This document shows positions 1-8,328 of a DNA stretch of 42,870 bases, in pieces (position 1 is the stretch's first letter; each line of letters opens with the position of its first letter). Made by a program: the position numbers and the translations under genes. The DNA lies in contig JACAFE010000020.1 of the NCBI GenBank assembly GCA_013388435.1, forward strand, positions 1-42,870. The letters run 5' to 3'. The notes beneath the pieces were generated by a model, which was not told the DNA's origin, did not search any database, and saw nothing but the letters and a program-made list of their open reading frames with translations. Origin of the DNA: Nitrospirota bacterium (GTDB lineage: Bacteria > Nitrospirota > Thermodesulfovibrionia > Thermodesulfovibrionales > SM23-35).

Positions 1-31
1 AATAAGCTATTAAATCAATATTACCTGTCAT
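1..31 (-). CDS. 5' end of a gene running off the left edge
   Basis: An ATG at 31-29 is preceded by AGGAG with a 5-nt spacer, a good ribosome binding site. It opens a reading frame MTGNIDLIAY that is still open at the window edge. Only ten codons are visible, so no family can be named. It points the same way as the tRNA and PilZ genes and could share the tRNA's transcript. The call rests on the binding site and open frame alone. Confidence 0.4.
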   Translation of the reverse strand, partial: MTGNIDLIAY

Positions 32-158
32 AATTACTCCTAAATCAATTTAGATTTATAAAGATAAATCCTGATACAAAACCCCAAAGGTCAGCTCTTA
101 ACTGAGGACAATCGCATTTCTATTTCTGGAAGTTTTTGAAATTCTTTGAATGATATGA

Positions 159-235
<77 letters not shown>

Positions 236-248
236 TCAGGTATTATTA

Positions 249-278
249 ACAATACCTTATATTGCGATTCTTTGTCAA
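249..278 (-). promoter_or_regulatory. Likely sigma-70 promoter of the initiator tRNA
   Basis: A perfect TTGACA (278-273) is followed after 18 bp by TATTGT (254-249), four of six matches to the -10 consensus. Transcription would start a few bases before the mature tRNA 5' end at 235. The rest of the 236-467 gap is AT-rich and shows no convincing gene. Confidence 0.5.
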
Positions 279-467
279 ATGCAGATTCTCGTTCAAAACT
301 CAGTATAAATTGTTATCAATAGATAATATAACCTCCTCGCCTTATTTGAATGTCTCTATAATCTGAACATCTTTTTGTTGAGTTGAATATTGTCTTTACT
401 TTTACAAATATAGTTAAATATAAGACATTAAGAAATACGTTTTCAGGTTGAAAACTAATTATGTTTA

Positions 468-902
468 TTATACGACAGCTATTCTCTGATCTTTGTAGGG
501 CTGCGGCCATTTATATGTGTTTATAAGCCATGTAAGATGTTTTATTAATTCAGGCTGTCTGTTGATATTTAATTCTTCATCAAAGAAAATTCCAATTAAA
601 TATATATTCTTCAGTTTCTCCTGCCAGTCAATTTTTCCTGTAGCAATATTTTCTTTTATATTTCCATTCTTATCAATAAATATAATTCTTATTTTGACCT
701 TTTTACCCTTTCCAATAGAACGTTCAGAATATAATCCAATACCTGATAATGAAATATTGGCAATATTGGTATTGTAAATTTTTCTTTCTCCATATACCGA
801 TACCTTAGCATTACCAAAAAACTGGTAACGATACCATTTTCTTATATCTTTAAAACTTCCTTTTTTCGTTTTCTTAATTGTATTCTGTTTTTTATTCTGC
901 AA
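468..902 (-). CDS. PilZ domain protein (putative c-di-GMP receptor)
   Basis: This is a 144-residue single-domain protein. The two PilZ signature elements are present: RxxxR at residues 21-25 (RKWYR) and NxSxxG at 49-54 (NISLSG), followed by alternating beta strands as in the PilZ barrel. The N-terminus is a short lysine-rich stretch with no signal peptide, so it is probably cytosolic. The start is TTG (902-900) behind a GGAAGGGGGG ribosome binding site; there is no internal Met, which supports the TTG. In organisms with flagella, PilZ proteins often tune motility or secretion in response to c-di-GMP; the partner here is unknown. It is the last protein gene before the tRNA and is separated from metF by about 60 bp. 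Confidence 0.85.
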   Translation of the reverse strand: MQNKKQNTIKKTKKGSFKDIRKWYRYQFFGNAKVSVYGERKIYNTNIANISLSGIGLYSERSIGKGKKVKIRIIFIDKNGNIKENIATGKIDWQEKLKNIYLIGIFFDEELNINRQPELIKHLTWLINTYKWPQPYKDQRIAVV

Positions 903-964
903 TTAACCCCCCTTCCAACATTACTTTTTTTTAAGATTTGCTCTCTGTTATTAGCTCTTCGCTT

Positions 965-1846
965 TTAAATAAGCCCTGCCCTTTCCATAATAATTGGGAC
1001 TTTGTCCTCCATTCCTATAGCCATTATATGAACACCATCACAAATATTATCATCCTTTAACTGCTTTATGTGACGGGCTGCTATATTTAAACCTGTATCG
1101 AGTGCTTTTTCTTTTCCTGCTGATTTTAATTCTTCAATTAATTCTTTTGGAACCCTTATTCCAGGCACATTTTTATTCATAAAATTAGCCATACCTGCTG
1201 ATTTCAAGACAACTATACCTGCAAGAATTTTAACAGGAAATTTTCTGGCTTCTTTCATAAAATTTTTAAAAGCCTCTATATCGTAAATTGCCTGTGTCTG
1301 GAAAAACTTTGCGCCTGCTTTTACCTTTTTTTCGAATTTAAGAAGTTGAGGTTCTACAGGGTCCGATTCAGGTGTGACAACAGCTCCATAAAAGAAATTC
1401 GTAGAACCCTTAAGTTCATTGCCTGCCATATCTTTGCCATTATTTAATTTTTCAACTATCTGCAATAGCTGAACAGATTCTACATCATAAACCGGTTTTG
1501 CATCCCTGTGATCCCCAGCTGTTACATAATCACCGGTCATACAAAGAACATTACGAATTCCGAGAACATATGCGCCCAATAAATCCGATTGTAATCCTAT
1601 TCTATTTCTATCCCTGCACGTCATCTGCAAAATTGGTTCAAGTCCATTTTCAAGAGCTATTTTGCATATAGCCATGGAACATATTCTCATAACAGCTGAT
1701 TGATTATCTGTTACATTAGCTGCATCAATCTTGCCTTTAAGAAGTTCAATGTGATGAATAACCTCATGAATATCAGTGCCCTTTGGAGGACCTATCTCTG
1801 CTGTGACTACAAATTTTCCTGATTCAAGAGCTTCTTTAAATGACAT
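965..1846 (-). CDS. metF: Methylene-tetrahydrofolate reductase, MetF-type flavoprotein subunit
   Basis: The 293-residue product is a methylene-THF reductase TIM barrel. The N-terminal TAEIGPPKG motif holds the catalytic Glu (E17), and the TGD motif at residues 104-106 corresponds to the folate-contacting region. It would reduce methylene-THF to methyl-THF using FAD. The length matches the MetF subunits of acetogens that work with a separate MetV, and metV lies in the same operon. The ATG at 1846 has an AGGAGG site with about 6 nt spacing; this site lies in the 14-bp gap after purD. This is the last gene of the folE-metF operon. The function is well supported, while the physiological direction and electron donor are inferred from the neighbours. 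Confidence 0.93.
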   Translation of the reverse strand: MSFKEALESGKFVVTAEIGPPKGTDIHEVIHHIELLKGKIDAANVTDNQSAVMRICSMAICKIALENGLEPILQMTCRDRNRIGLQSDLLGAYVLGIRNVLCMTGDYVTAGDHRDAKPVYDVESVQLLQIVEKLNNGKDMAGNELKGSTNFFYGAVVTPESDPVEPQLLKFEKKVKAGAKFFQTQAIYDIEAFKNFMKEARKFPVKILAGIVVLKSAGMANFMNKNVPGIRVPKELIEELKSAGKEKALDTGLNIAARHIKQLKDDNICDGVHIMAIGMEDKVPIIMERAGLI

Positions 1847-1860
1847 TTTAGCCTCCTGTT

Positions 1861-3162
1861 TTATTCTTTACCAATATCTGTTCTATACCTTATTCCTTCA
1901 TATTTTATTTTCTGAATATTTTCATAAGCTATTGTTCTTGCTTCCTGCAATGTTTTGCCTTTACCAATAACATGCAACACTCTTCCTCCATCTGTTACAA
2001 GCCCTTTAGTTTCAGAGAAATTTACGCCTGCAAAGAAAATCTTACAATTCTTTTTATCGATGTTTTCCAGTCCGGAGATTGGATAGCCTTTTCCATATCT
2101 TGCAGGATAACCCGGATACCAGCCTTTGCTTTTTCCATTTTTCATCTGCCTTGTTCTTCCCTGTGCTGCAACAACATCGCAATAATAATCCTGACTCCAT
2201 TCAATTTTGTTATCTTTCAAAACACCATTGATAATCTGATAGCTTATGTCACTTAATGGCGTAATCAGTCGTGGAAGAATTACTTCTGCTTCAGGGTCTC
2301 CGAGTCTCACGTTCGCTTCAAGAAGATGAGGCACATTATCAACGAGCATCAGACCGCAATAGAGGATTCCTTTATAAGGAATACCTTCTTTTTCTTTAAA
2401 ACCTTTAATTAAAGGCATAGCAACTTTTTCAGACACAAGTTCTGTAAGTTCCCTGCCTTCAAGTCTGTGAGGTGAATAAGCACCCATTCCTCCGGTATTT
2501 AATCCTTCGTCATTATCATATGCTCTTTTATAATCCTGTGCAACAGGCATAGGAGATATATTTTCACCATCAGTAAATACAAAAAAAGAAATCTCTGTTC
2601 CAAAAAGTCTTTTTTCAATTACAACTTTATTACCCGCTTCACCAAATTCTTTTTTAATCATAATCTGTTCAATTGCATTTAATGCTTCATCTGTATTTGA
2701 ACATACTATTGAGCCTTTCCCGGCAGCAAGACCATCTGCTTTAACCACAACAGGATACCCGATCTTTTTAATATAATCCTTTGCAAAATCCGGATTATCA
2801 AAAACTTCAAATTCAGCAACCGGGACTCCTATTTCCCTGCATAGCAGCTTTGTATAAGCTTTGCTACCTTCAAGAATAGCAGCTCTTTTTTGAGGTCCCA
2901 CAATAGGCATTTTTTCAGAATTAAAAAGATCAACGATACCATTTGTTAGCGGACTTTCAGGTCCTACAAAAGTTAAGTCAACCTTTTCTTTTTTTGCAAG
3001 TAAAAGAAATTCCTCATTTGTCCTTGCATTTTCACACCTTATCTCTGTCGCTATCCCGGCATTTCCTGGAGCGCAAATAACTTCCTTAACATTAGGATCA
3101 TTTTTAAACTGCCATGCTATTGAATGTCCCCTGCCCCCGCTGTCAACAACAAGTACTTTCAT
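1861..3162 (-). CDS. purD: Phosphoribosylamine-glycine ligase (PurD), somewhat divergent
   Basis: At 433 residues this is a full-length ATP-grasp enzyme of the GAR synthetase family (purine biosynthesis step 2). Visible signatures are PGNAGIA, the ATP-grasp loop DGLAAGKG and LNTGGMGAYSP. Several normally conserved spots differ: the N-terminal loop reads GGRGHS where GGREHA is usual, the metal/ATP motif reads EANVRLGDPEAE rather than EFNxRFGDPE, and a basic insertion of about 14 residues (QGRTRQMKNGKSKGW) precedes the GYPARYGKG segment. It sits between metV and metF, an odd place for a purine gene, with the next gene (DUF2520) ending where it starts. It is probably the genuine purD, but a paralogous ATP-grasp ligase cannot be excluded. 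Confidence 0.85.
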   Translation of the reverse strand: MKVLVVDSGGRGHSIAWQFKNDPNVKEVICAPGNAGIATEIRCENARTNEEFLLLAKKEKVDLTFVGPESPLTNGIVDLFNSEKMPIVGPQKRAAILEGSKAYTKLLCREIGVPVAEFEVFDNPDFAKDYIKKIGYPVVVKADGLAAGKGSIVCSNTDEALNAIEQIMIKKEFGEAGNKVVIEKRLFGTEISFFVFTDGENISPMPVAQDYKRAYDNDEGLNTGGMGAYSPHRLEGRELTELVSEKVAMPLIKGFKEKEGIPYKGILYCGLMLVDNVPHLLEANVRLGDPEAEVILPRLITPLSDISYQIINGVLKDNKIEWSQDYYCDVVAAQGRTRQMKNGKSKGWYPGYPARYGKGYPISGLENIDKKNCKIFFAGVNFSETKGLVTDGGRVLHVIGKGKTLQEARTIAYENIQKIKYEGIRYRTDIGKE

Positions 3163-4053
3163 TTATATTTTTTTTCCTTTCAGATAGAGATTGAATATAT
3201 CATTTATTTTCTTTGCATCATGATTTTTCAAAGTACCTTTTTCAATTCCTAATTTCACCGTGTATTTCCCAAGTTCACAATATAAATTAACCAATTCATT
3301 CTTTATTTTTGAGATAGATTTCAGATGATCATTTATTATTACTGAATCACCTCTTGCGATTGGACCTGTTAAAGCATCTGGTACACCGAGTTTATCAATA
3401 TTTTTTACAGTACCATGTATTAAAGGCATAAGAGCTCTTAGGGCATCTTTTCTTTCAATACCCGCCATCTCAAATAGTTCTATTCCGAATCCGACTGTAG
3501 CAACAAGGAAGTTCGAGGCAGCGCATGCTCCTGCGTGATAAAGAGTTTTTTTATTAATATCAAGCCTTATTTCTTTTCCTCGAAGAGCTTGAATTATTTC
3601 CCTCGCTGTCTTGAGTGCTTTTTCATGTCCTTCTATAAAAAAATATGAGCCTGAAAGTCTTTTTACAGCTTCCTTCACATTGGCAAGACTTTGCAATGGA
3701 TGAAAAGACGCGGTGTATGCGCCCTGTTTTCTTGCTGAATTCAATACCTTTGAAGATAATGCTCCACATGTATGAAATACCACTGTACCAGGTTTAAAAC
3801 CGCCTGCTTTTGCTATATTGTCGCATGCTTTTTTAATAGATTTATCAGAAGTTGTTATAAAAACAATATCAGCTTTCTTGGATGCATCTGCGAGATCAGT
3901 TGTAGAATAGCCCTGTCCAATAAATTCAAGTGCTCTGTTTGCAGAATCTATTGTTCTGCTCGCAATCGCTGCGATAGTATATCCTTTTTTACTAAGAAGA
4001 TAACCTAAAGAAGTGCCAACTACTCCTGCACCTATAATAGAAACTATTTTCAT
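3163..4053 (-). CDS. Rossmann-fold / DUF2520 oxidoreductase-like protein
   Basis: This is a 296-residue protein. An N-terminal dinucleotide-binding fold carries IGAGVVGTSLG (residues 7-17), and a helical C-terminal half starts near a DUF2520-type segment (SFHPLQSL, then HAGACAASNFLVA). The layout is like ketopantoate reductase or 6-phosphogluconate dehydrogenase, but the substrate of the DUF2520 family is not established. It is directly abutted by purD (its stop ends one base before the purD ATG). No Shine-Dalgarno is visible before the ATG at 4053, so the start is less certain; the GxGxxG motif right after it supports it. Its place between metV and purD hints at a one-carbon or purine link, but that is inference. 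Confidence 0.8.
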   Translation of the reverse strand: MKIVSIIGAGVVGTSLGYLLSKKGYTIAAIASRTIDSANRALEFIGQGYSTTDLADASKKADIVFITTSDKSIKKACDNIAKAGGFKPGTVVFHTCGALSSKVLNSARKQGAYTASFHPLQSLANVKEAVKRLSGSYFFIEGHEKALKTAREIIQALRGKEIRLDINKKTLYHAGACAASNFLVATVGFGIELFEMAGIERKDALRALMPLIHGTVKNIDKLGVPDALTGPIARGDSVIINDHLKSISKIKNELVNLYCELGKYTVKLGIEKGTLKNHDAKKINDIFNLYLKGKKI

Positions 4054-4076
4054 CGGATAAATATTTATTTAATTAA

Positions 4077-4730
4077 TCAAATACCTGCGTTAACTTTTCC
4101 CGGTCTCATATTTTTAGACCAATCCTTGGGATTATTAATATTTTTTAACTCCTCAAGCTTATTAAGTTCTTTCATTTTCTCGTATATAAGAAGCCATGCA
4201 CAGGGAGTTTCAGGATTTGCCTCGCACTTTCCGTTTTTCGAACCGCCACACGGACCGTTTAATAATCCTTTTGGACATCTTGTTACAGGACATATTCCGC
4301 CTGTTAAAGAAAGGATGCAATCACCACAAGCAGAGCACATCTCGATAAAATTTCCTGCTTCATCAGAAACACCGATAAACTTTGTATCCATCGCAGGAAA
4401 TACTGGAATTTTTCTGAATTTTTCCGAAAGAGTCTGAACACCTGCCCCACATGCCATTGAAAGAACAGCATCAGATTCTTCTATATCTTTATTAATCTGT
4501 TCTAAAAATTTTGGTTCGCATTGTCTCGAAATGGTCTTGCCTTTTAAAATTCTCTTTTCCTTATCATTACGACCCGAAATACGCAATGCTGAAGATAGAA
4601 GTTCTACCTGTTTCTGTCCTCCTGTAAGGCAGACACTTACGCATTCACCACAACCAACAATAAAAATCTTTCTAAAACTTTTAATCATTTCATTTATATC
4701 TGCTAAAGATTTAATTTCTGCTATTACCAT
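4077..4730 (-). CDS. metV: Methylene-tetrahydrofolate reductase C-terminal-type subunit MetV
   Basis: The 217-residue product matches the MetV family (MTHFR C-terminal domain) that pairs with MetF in acetogenic bacteria. It is very Cys-rich. It begins with GCGECVSVC (C27, C30, C34), then CGAG, CSACGDC, CPVTRCPKG, and the family hallmark LNGPCGGSKNGKC; such residues bind Fe-S and zinc and are thought to pass electrons to the MetF flavin. The ATG at 4730 has an AGAAGGTGA site. It lies 35 bp after the flavoprotein with ferredoxin domains. MetV lacks its own NAD(P)H site, so the upstream flavoprotein is a reasonable electron source (inference). Confidence 0.9.
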   Translation of the reverse strand: MVIAEIKSLADINEMIKSFRKIFIVGCGECVSVCLTGGQKQVELLSSALRISGRNDKEKRILKGKTISRQCEPKFLEQINKDIEESDAVLSMACGAGVQTLSEKFRKIPVFPAMDTKFIGVSDEAGNFIEMCSACGDCILSLTGGICPVTRCPKGLLNGPCGGSKNGKCEANPETPCAWLLIYEKMKELNKLEELKNINNPKDWSKNMRPGKVNAGI

Positions 4731-4765
4731 GCTGTCACCTTCTTTTATTGAAATATTCTTAAATT

Positions 4766-6703
4766 TTATTCATAAACTACGGTCAATTGTTCAGGATCCA
4801 GACCGCTTTCTTTGAGTATCCTCTTTGCTTCATTTACATGCTTATTCAGCCATTTATTGCATTCTTTAAAATGACAATCATTATCTTTACATGCAAGAAT
4901 TTTAACCTTTTTACAACCTTCTTCAAATGGTTTTATAAATTGAGAAATATCAATTCTTGCAATGCAAGGTTTACCTATAGATGTCTCTTTTGATGTTTCA
5001 GTTCCAGGTTTTCCTATTTTCTTATATTGACAGTAAAATTCTATTTCAGAGTTATTACCCGAAATATTTTTTGCTGAATTTATCGCATTTTGAAGTTTAA
5101 TTATACTCTGTTCTTTTGTGTCAAGTTTTATATCAATTGCAAGTGCGGGACACTCTGATGCGCAAATACCGCATGCCTGACACTGACTTATATCAATCTT
5201 TGGCTTATATTCAGAAGCAACAGGAACATTATAAGGACAAACACGAACACAATTAAGACAGCTTACGCATTCATCAGAAATTTCTGCTCCAGCCCCGCAA
5301 TTAAGGCAACGTTGAGCTTCTGAAATTGCCTGTTCCCATGTAAATCCAAGATTGACTTCGTCAAAATTTTTGATTCTTTCTTCAACAGGCAATTGCGCCA
5401 TTTTTTGTTGAGGACGTTTTTCTATGAGAGGAATAATTTTTTCATCAAGAGGTTTCAACACAGTTGGCTCTTCATTTTCTTTTGGCGGTAGACTTCTTAA
5501 ATACCTATGTATTGCTATTGCAGCTCTTTTACCTGAAGCAATTGCATCAATTACACTCATGGGTCCGCTTACAACATCACCACCAGCAAATACTCCTTTA
5601 AGATTAGTGGTTCCTGTATCGTCTTTTACAACTATAGTGCCTCTTTTTCCTGATATTTTCTCTATATCCTTTATATCATCTGTTCTCGGATTATATCCTA
5701 TAGCTAATATTACAGCATCTGCCATTACTTCAAATTCAGAGTCTTCAACAGGTACTAATCTTCTTCTTCTTGATTCATCTGCGACAAAACGCATTTCCGT
5801 GCAGCGGATTTTTTCAATCCTTCCTCTTCCGATAAACTCTAATGGAGCGGAAAGATAACGGAATTTCACGCCTTCACTTTCAGCTTCTTCAACTTCAATT
5901 CTTCCAGCAGGCATTTCATTTATAGTTCGTCTGTATAAAACTGTAACATCAGGAGAACCAAGTCTTATACATGTGCGAGCAGCATCAATTGCAGTATGTC
6001 CGCCTCCAATGATTACAACTTTTTGTCCAAGATATGGTCTTTGTCCTCTGCTAACCTGCTTTAGAAATTCTACGGCAGTAATAACACCGGGTAGTTCTAT
6101 TCCCCTGCATTTCGGAAACAAGCTTTTTTCACTTCCAAGAGCAATAAAAACTGCCTGATACTCCTTCATAAGTTCATCTACTGTAATATCTTTTCCGAGA
6201 GCAGTGTTTGTTCTTGCCTCAACACCCAATGACAATATACGTTCAATATCATTCATTACAACATTCTTGGGCAATCTATATTCAGGAACACCACGTGTCA
6301 TCATTCCGCCTAATTCATCATGAGCTTCATACACAACAACATTGTATCCGAGCAATGCAAGGTCATGGGCTGCTGTTAAACCTGATGGGCCACCTCCTAC
6401 AATAGCTATTTTCTCGGTATAATAAGGTCCTGTTTTAAAAATATCTTTTTGTTCCATAGTTTCATCAGAAGCAAATCTTTTTAATGAAGCTATAGCAATT
6501 GGCTCATCAATTTGTCCGCGCCTGCATGCAGATTCACATGCGCGTGTGCATATTCTTCCACAGACAGAAGGAAAAGGATTTACCTCACGGATTATTCTTA
6601 TTGCTTCAGAAACATCACCTTTTGAAATCGCATAGACATAACCACGAACATCAGTACGAATAGGGCAAGCCGCCTGACAGGGAGGCATAGCAGTAATGCT
6701 CAT
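4766..6703 (-). CDS. GltD-like FAD/NAD(P) oxidoreductase fused to 2[4Fe-4S] ferredoxin and a degenerate MvhD-like tail
   Basis: The product is about 645 residues. The N-terminal region has the Cys sets of GltD/DPD-type Fe-S domains (CQAACP; CGRICTRACESACRRG). Next come an FAD site GGGPSGLTAAHDLALLG near residue 105, an NAD(P) site GGGHTAIDAA near 240, and the FAD-closing GGDVVSGPMSVIDAIASG. A ferredoxin segment with CVSCLNCVRVCP and CQACGICASECP follows near 480-520. The last 80 residues (CQY, then ACKDNDCHFKECNKW and ESGLDPEQL) resemble the MvhD/FrhD iron-sulfur subunit with part of its Cys set lost. The start is the ATG at 6703, nine bases after AAAGGAGG; an upstream in-frame TTG at 6712 is too close to that site. 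It probably moves electrons between NAD(P)H, ferredoxin and the neighbouring MetV/MetF. The domain calls are firm; the partner is inferred. Confidence 0.85.
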   Translation of the reverse strand: MSITAMPPCQAACPIRTDVRGYVYAISKGDVSEAIRIIREVNPFPSVCGRICTRACESACRRGQIDEPIAIASLKRFASDETMEQKDIFKTGPYYTEKIAIVGGGPSGLTAAHDLALLGYNVVVYEAHDELGGMMTRGVPEYRLPKNVVMNDIERILSLGVEARTNTALGKDITVDELMKEYQAVFIALGSEKSLFPKCRGIELPGVITAVEFLKQVSRGQRPYLGQKVVIIGGGHTAIDAARTCIRLGSPDVTVLYRRTINEMPAGRIEVEEAESEGVKFRYLSAPLEFIGRGRIEKIRCTEMRFVADESRRRRLVPVEDSEFEVMADAVILAIGYNPRTDDIKDIEKISGKRGTIVVKDDTGTTNLKGVFAGGDVVSGPMSVIDAIASGKRAAIAIHRYLRSLPPKENEEPTVLKPLDEKIIPLIEKRPQQKMAQLPVEERIKNFDEVNLGFTWEQAISEAQRCLNCGAGAEISDECVSCLNCVRVCPYNVPVASEYKPKIDISQCQACGICASECPALAIDIKLDTKEQSIIKLQNAINSAKNISGNNSEIEFYCQYKKIGKPGTETSKETSIGKPCIARIDISQFIKPFEEGCKKVKILACKDNDCHFKECNKWLNKHVNEAKRILKESGLDPEQLTVVYE

Positions 6704-6744
6704 GTTAGTCAACCTCCTTTAAATTAATATATACTTTTATACTA

Positions 6745-6782
6745 ACCTAAAAAAAACGCAATTTACCTAAAAAATGCAATTT
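6745..6782 (-). repeat. Imperfect tandem repeat of 20 and 18 bp
   Basis: Two adjacent copies, 6745-6764 and 6765-6782 (plus strand acctaaaaaaaacgcaattt and acctaaaaaatgcaattt), differ by two A residues and one C/T change. They start at the folD stop codon and fill much of the folD to flavoprotein gap. No hairpin or promoter role is obvious. Confidence 0.7.
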
Positions 6783-7647
6783 ATATAATTCCACCGTGCA
6801 TTTTGGCTGACTGAACAGTATTTTTCATTAACATAACAATAGTCATTGGACCCACACCACCTGGGACAGGAGTTATTGCTTTTGCTTTTTCTTTTACAGA
6901 TTCAAAATCAACATCACCACAGAGCCCTGATTCAAGTCTGTTTACACCAACATCTATTACTACAACCCCTTCTTTTACCATATCAGCAGTAATAGCTTTT
7001 GGTTTACCTACTGCAACTATTAATATATCAGCCCTTTTTGTATGAGAAGCAAGGTCTTTTGTTCCTGTATGACAGATTGTAACAGTAGCATTCCCGCCTT
7101 TTTTCTGAACAAGCATATTCGCAATTGGCTTTCCAACAATATTGCTTCTTCCAACTACAACCACATCAGCCCCATTTGTTTCTGTGTTACTGCGTTTTAA
7201 AAGTTCAAGTATTCCATTAGGTGTGCATGGCAGAAAGCATGGCTCACCGAGCATCATTTTGCCCACATTTACCGGATGAAAACCATCAACATCCTTAGAA
7301 GGATTAATTGCATATAGAACATTTGTTTCATTTATTCCTTTTGGCAGAGGCAATTGAACTAAAATTCCATGTATTTTGGGATTATTATTCAGTTTATCGA
7401 TCAAAGATAAAAGTTCTGCCTCACCCGTGTTACCAGGAAGATCGATTCTTTCTGAATAAATTCCGAGCTCCTTGCATGCTTTTTCTTTAGCTCCAACATA
7501 AACTTTTGATGCTTCATTATCACCTACGAGAATTGTAGCTAATCCTGGTATAATATTATGTTTTTCCTTGAGGTTAGCTATTTCAACTTTAAGTTCTTCT
7601 TTAATTTGTTTTGAGATTTCCGAACCCTTAATTAACTCTGCAGACAT
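6781..7647 (-). CDS. folD: Bifunctional methylene-THF dehydrogenase / methenyl-THF cyclohydrolase
   Basis: The 288-residue product is FolD. It contains the catalytic region YVGAKEKACKELGI (Tyr and Lys of the active site), the substrate loop VQLPLP, the DVDGFHPVN motif, GRSNIVGKP of the NAD(P) domain and the C-terminal PVPGGVGPMT. It links formyl-THF and methylene-THF, the step before MetF/MetV in the methyl branch. The ATG at 7647 follows AAAGGAG. It is the second gene of the folE operon, 39 bp after folE; about 78 bp holding a tandem repeat separates it from the flavoprotein ATG. Confidence 0.96.
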   Translation of the reverse strand: MSAELIKGSEISKQIKEELKVEIANLKEKHNIIPGLATILVGDNEASKVYVGAKEKACKELGIYSERIDLPGNTGEAELLSLIDKLNNNPKIHGILVQLPLPKGINETNVLYAINPSKDVDGFHPVNVGKMMLGEPCFLPCTPNGILELLKRSNTETNGADVVVVGRSNIVGKPIANMLVQKKGGNATVTICHTGTKDLASHTKRADILIVAVGKPKAITADMVKEGVVVIDVGVNRLESGLCGDVDFESVKEKAKAITPVPGGVGPMTIVMLMKNTVQSAKMHGGII

Positions 7648-7686
7648 TTGTTTGTCTCCTTTCTTAAACAGGGTTTTTAAAAAAGT

Positions 7687-8250
7687 TTAGTCCCTTTTTT
7701 TGATTAATTCAAGTAACTCTTCGCGAGTAGATTGCTTTGATCTGAATATACCTCTAACAGCAGATGTTACAGTTCTTGCACCTGGTTTTTTTACCCCTCT
7801 CATACTTATGCATAAATGTTCAGCATCTATTATTACCATTGCGCCCTTAGGTTTAAGTCTTTCCATTATCAAATCAGCAAGTTGAGTTGTCAATCTCTCT
7901 TGAACCTGCAGTCTTTTTGCCAATATTTCAACTGATTTAACAAGTTCGCTCAATCCAACAATTTTGCCTCCAGAAGGTATATAAGCTATATGAACTTTAC
8001 CAAAAAAGGGGATCATGTGATGCTCACAAAAAGAATAAAAAGGGATATCTTTTAACAGTACCATTTCATCATGGCTTTCGCCTTCTATTGCTTTAAGCAA
8101 TTCTTCTGTTGGTGTTTCAAGTCCTGAAAATATTTCTTCATACATCCTTGCGACCCTTTCTGGAGTTTCACGAATTCCTGGTCTTTCAGGATCTTCACCA
8201 ATGCCTTCAAGTATAAGTCTTATACCTTTTTCAATTTTTCTTAAGTCCAT
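7687..8250 (-). CDS. folE: GTP cyclohydrolase I
   Basis: At 187 residues this is a normal-length FolE. The zinc ligands are in [10 protein letters not shown] and HLCISMRGV, and the RLQVQERLT segment forms part of the GTP site. It converts GTP to 7,8-dihydroneopterin triphosphate, the first step to folate. It is the first gene of the C1 operon, with its own strong promoter 29-57 bp upstream and an AAGGAA ribosome site, so cofactor synthesis is co-transcribed with folD, metV and metF. Confidence 0.96.
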   Translation of the reverse strand: MDLRKIEKGIRLILEGIGEDPERPGIRETPERVARMYEEIFSGLETPTEELLKAIEGESHDEMVLLKDIPFYSFCEHHMIPFFGKVHIAYIPSGGKIVGLSELVKSVEILAKRLQVQERLTTQLADLIMERLKPKGAMVIIDAEHLCISMRGVKKPGARTVTSAVRGIFRSKQSTREELLELIKKRD

Positions 8251-8278
8251 CTGAGTATTTCCTTAAAAATGGGTTTGT

Positions 8279-8307
8279 ATTTTAGCACTTGTAATAAATA
8301 TTGTCAA
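8279..8307 (-). promoter_or_regulatory. Strong sigma-70-type promoter for the folE-metF operon
   Basis: TTGACA (8307-8302) is perfect, the spacer is 17 bp, and the -10 TAAAAT (8284-8279) has five of six matches with a TG extended -10 just before it. It lies between the end of the inositol-monophosphatase-like gene and folE, so it divides the long minus-strand cluster into two transcription units. Confidence 0.75.
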
Positions 8308-8328
8308 AGATTTATAAATTATGATATA

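Noticed and set aside
316-510. Minus-strand 64-codon ORF beyond the PilZ stop
   Set aside because: It overlaps the PilZ 3' end in another frame and has no supporting start signal or motif.
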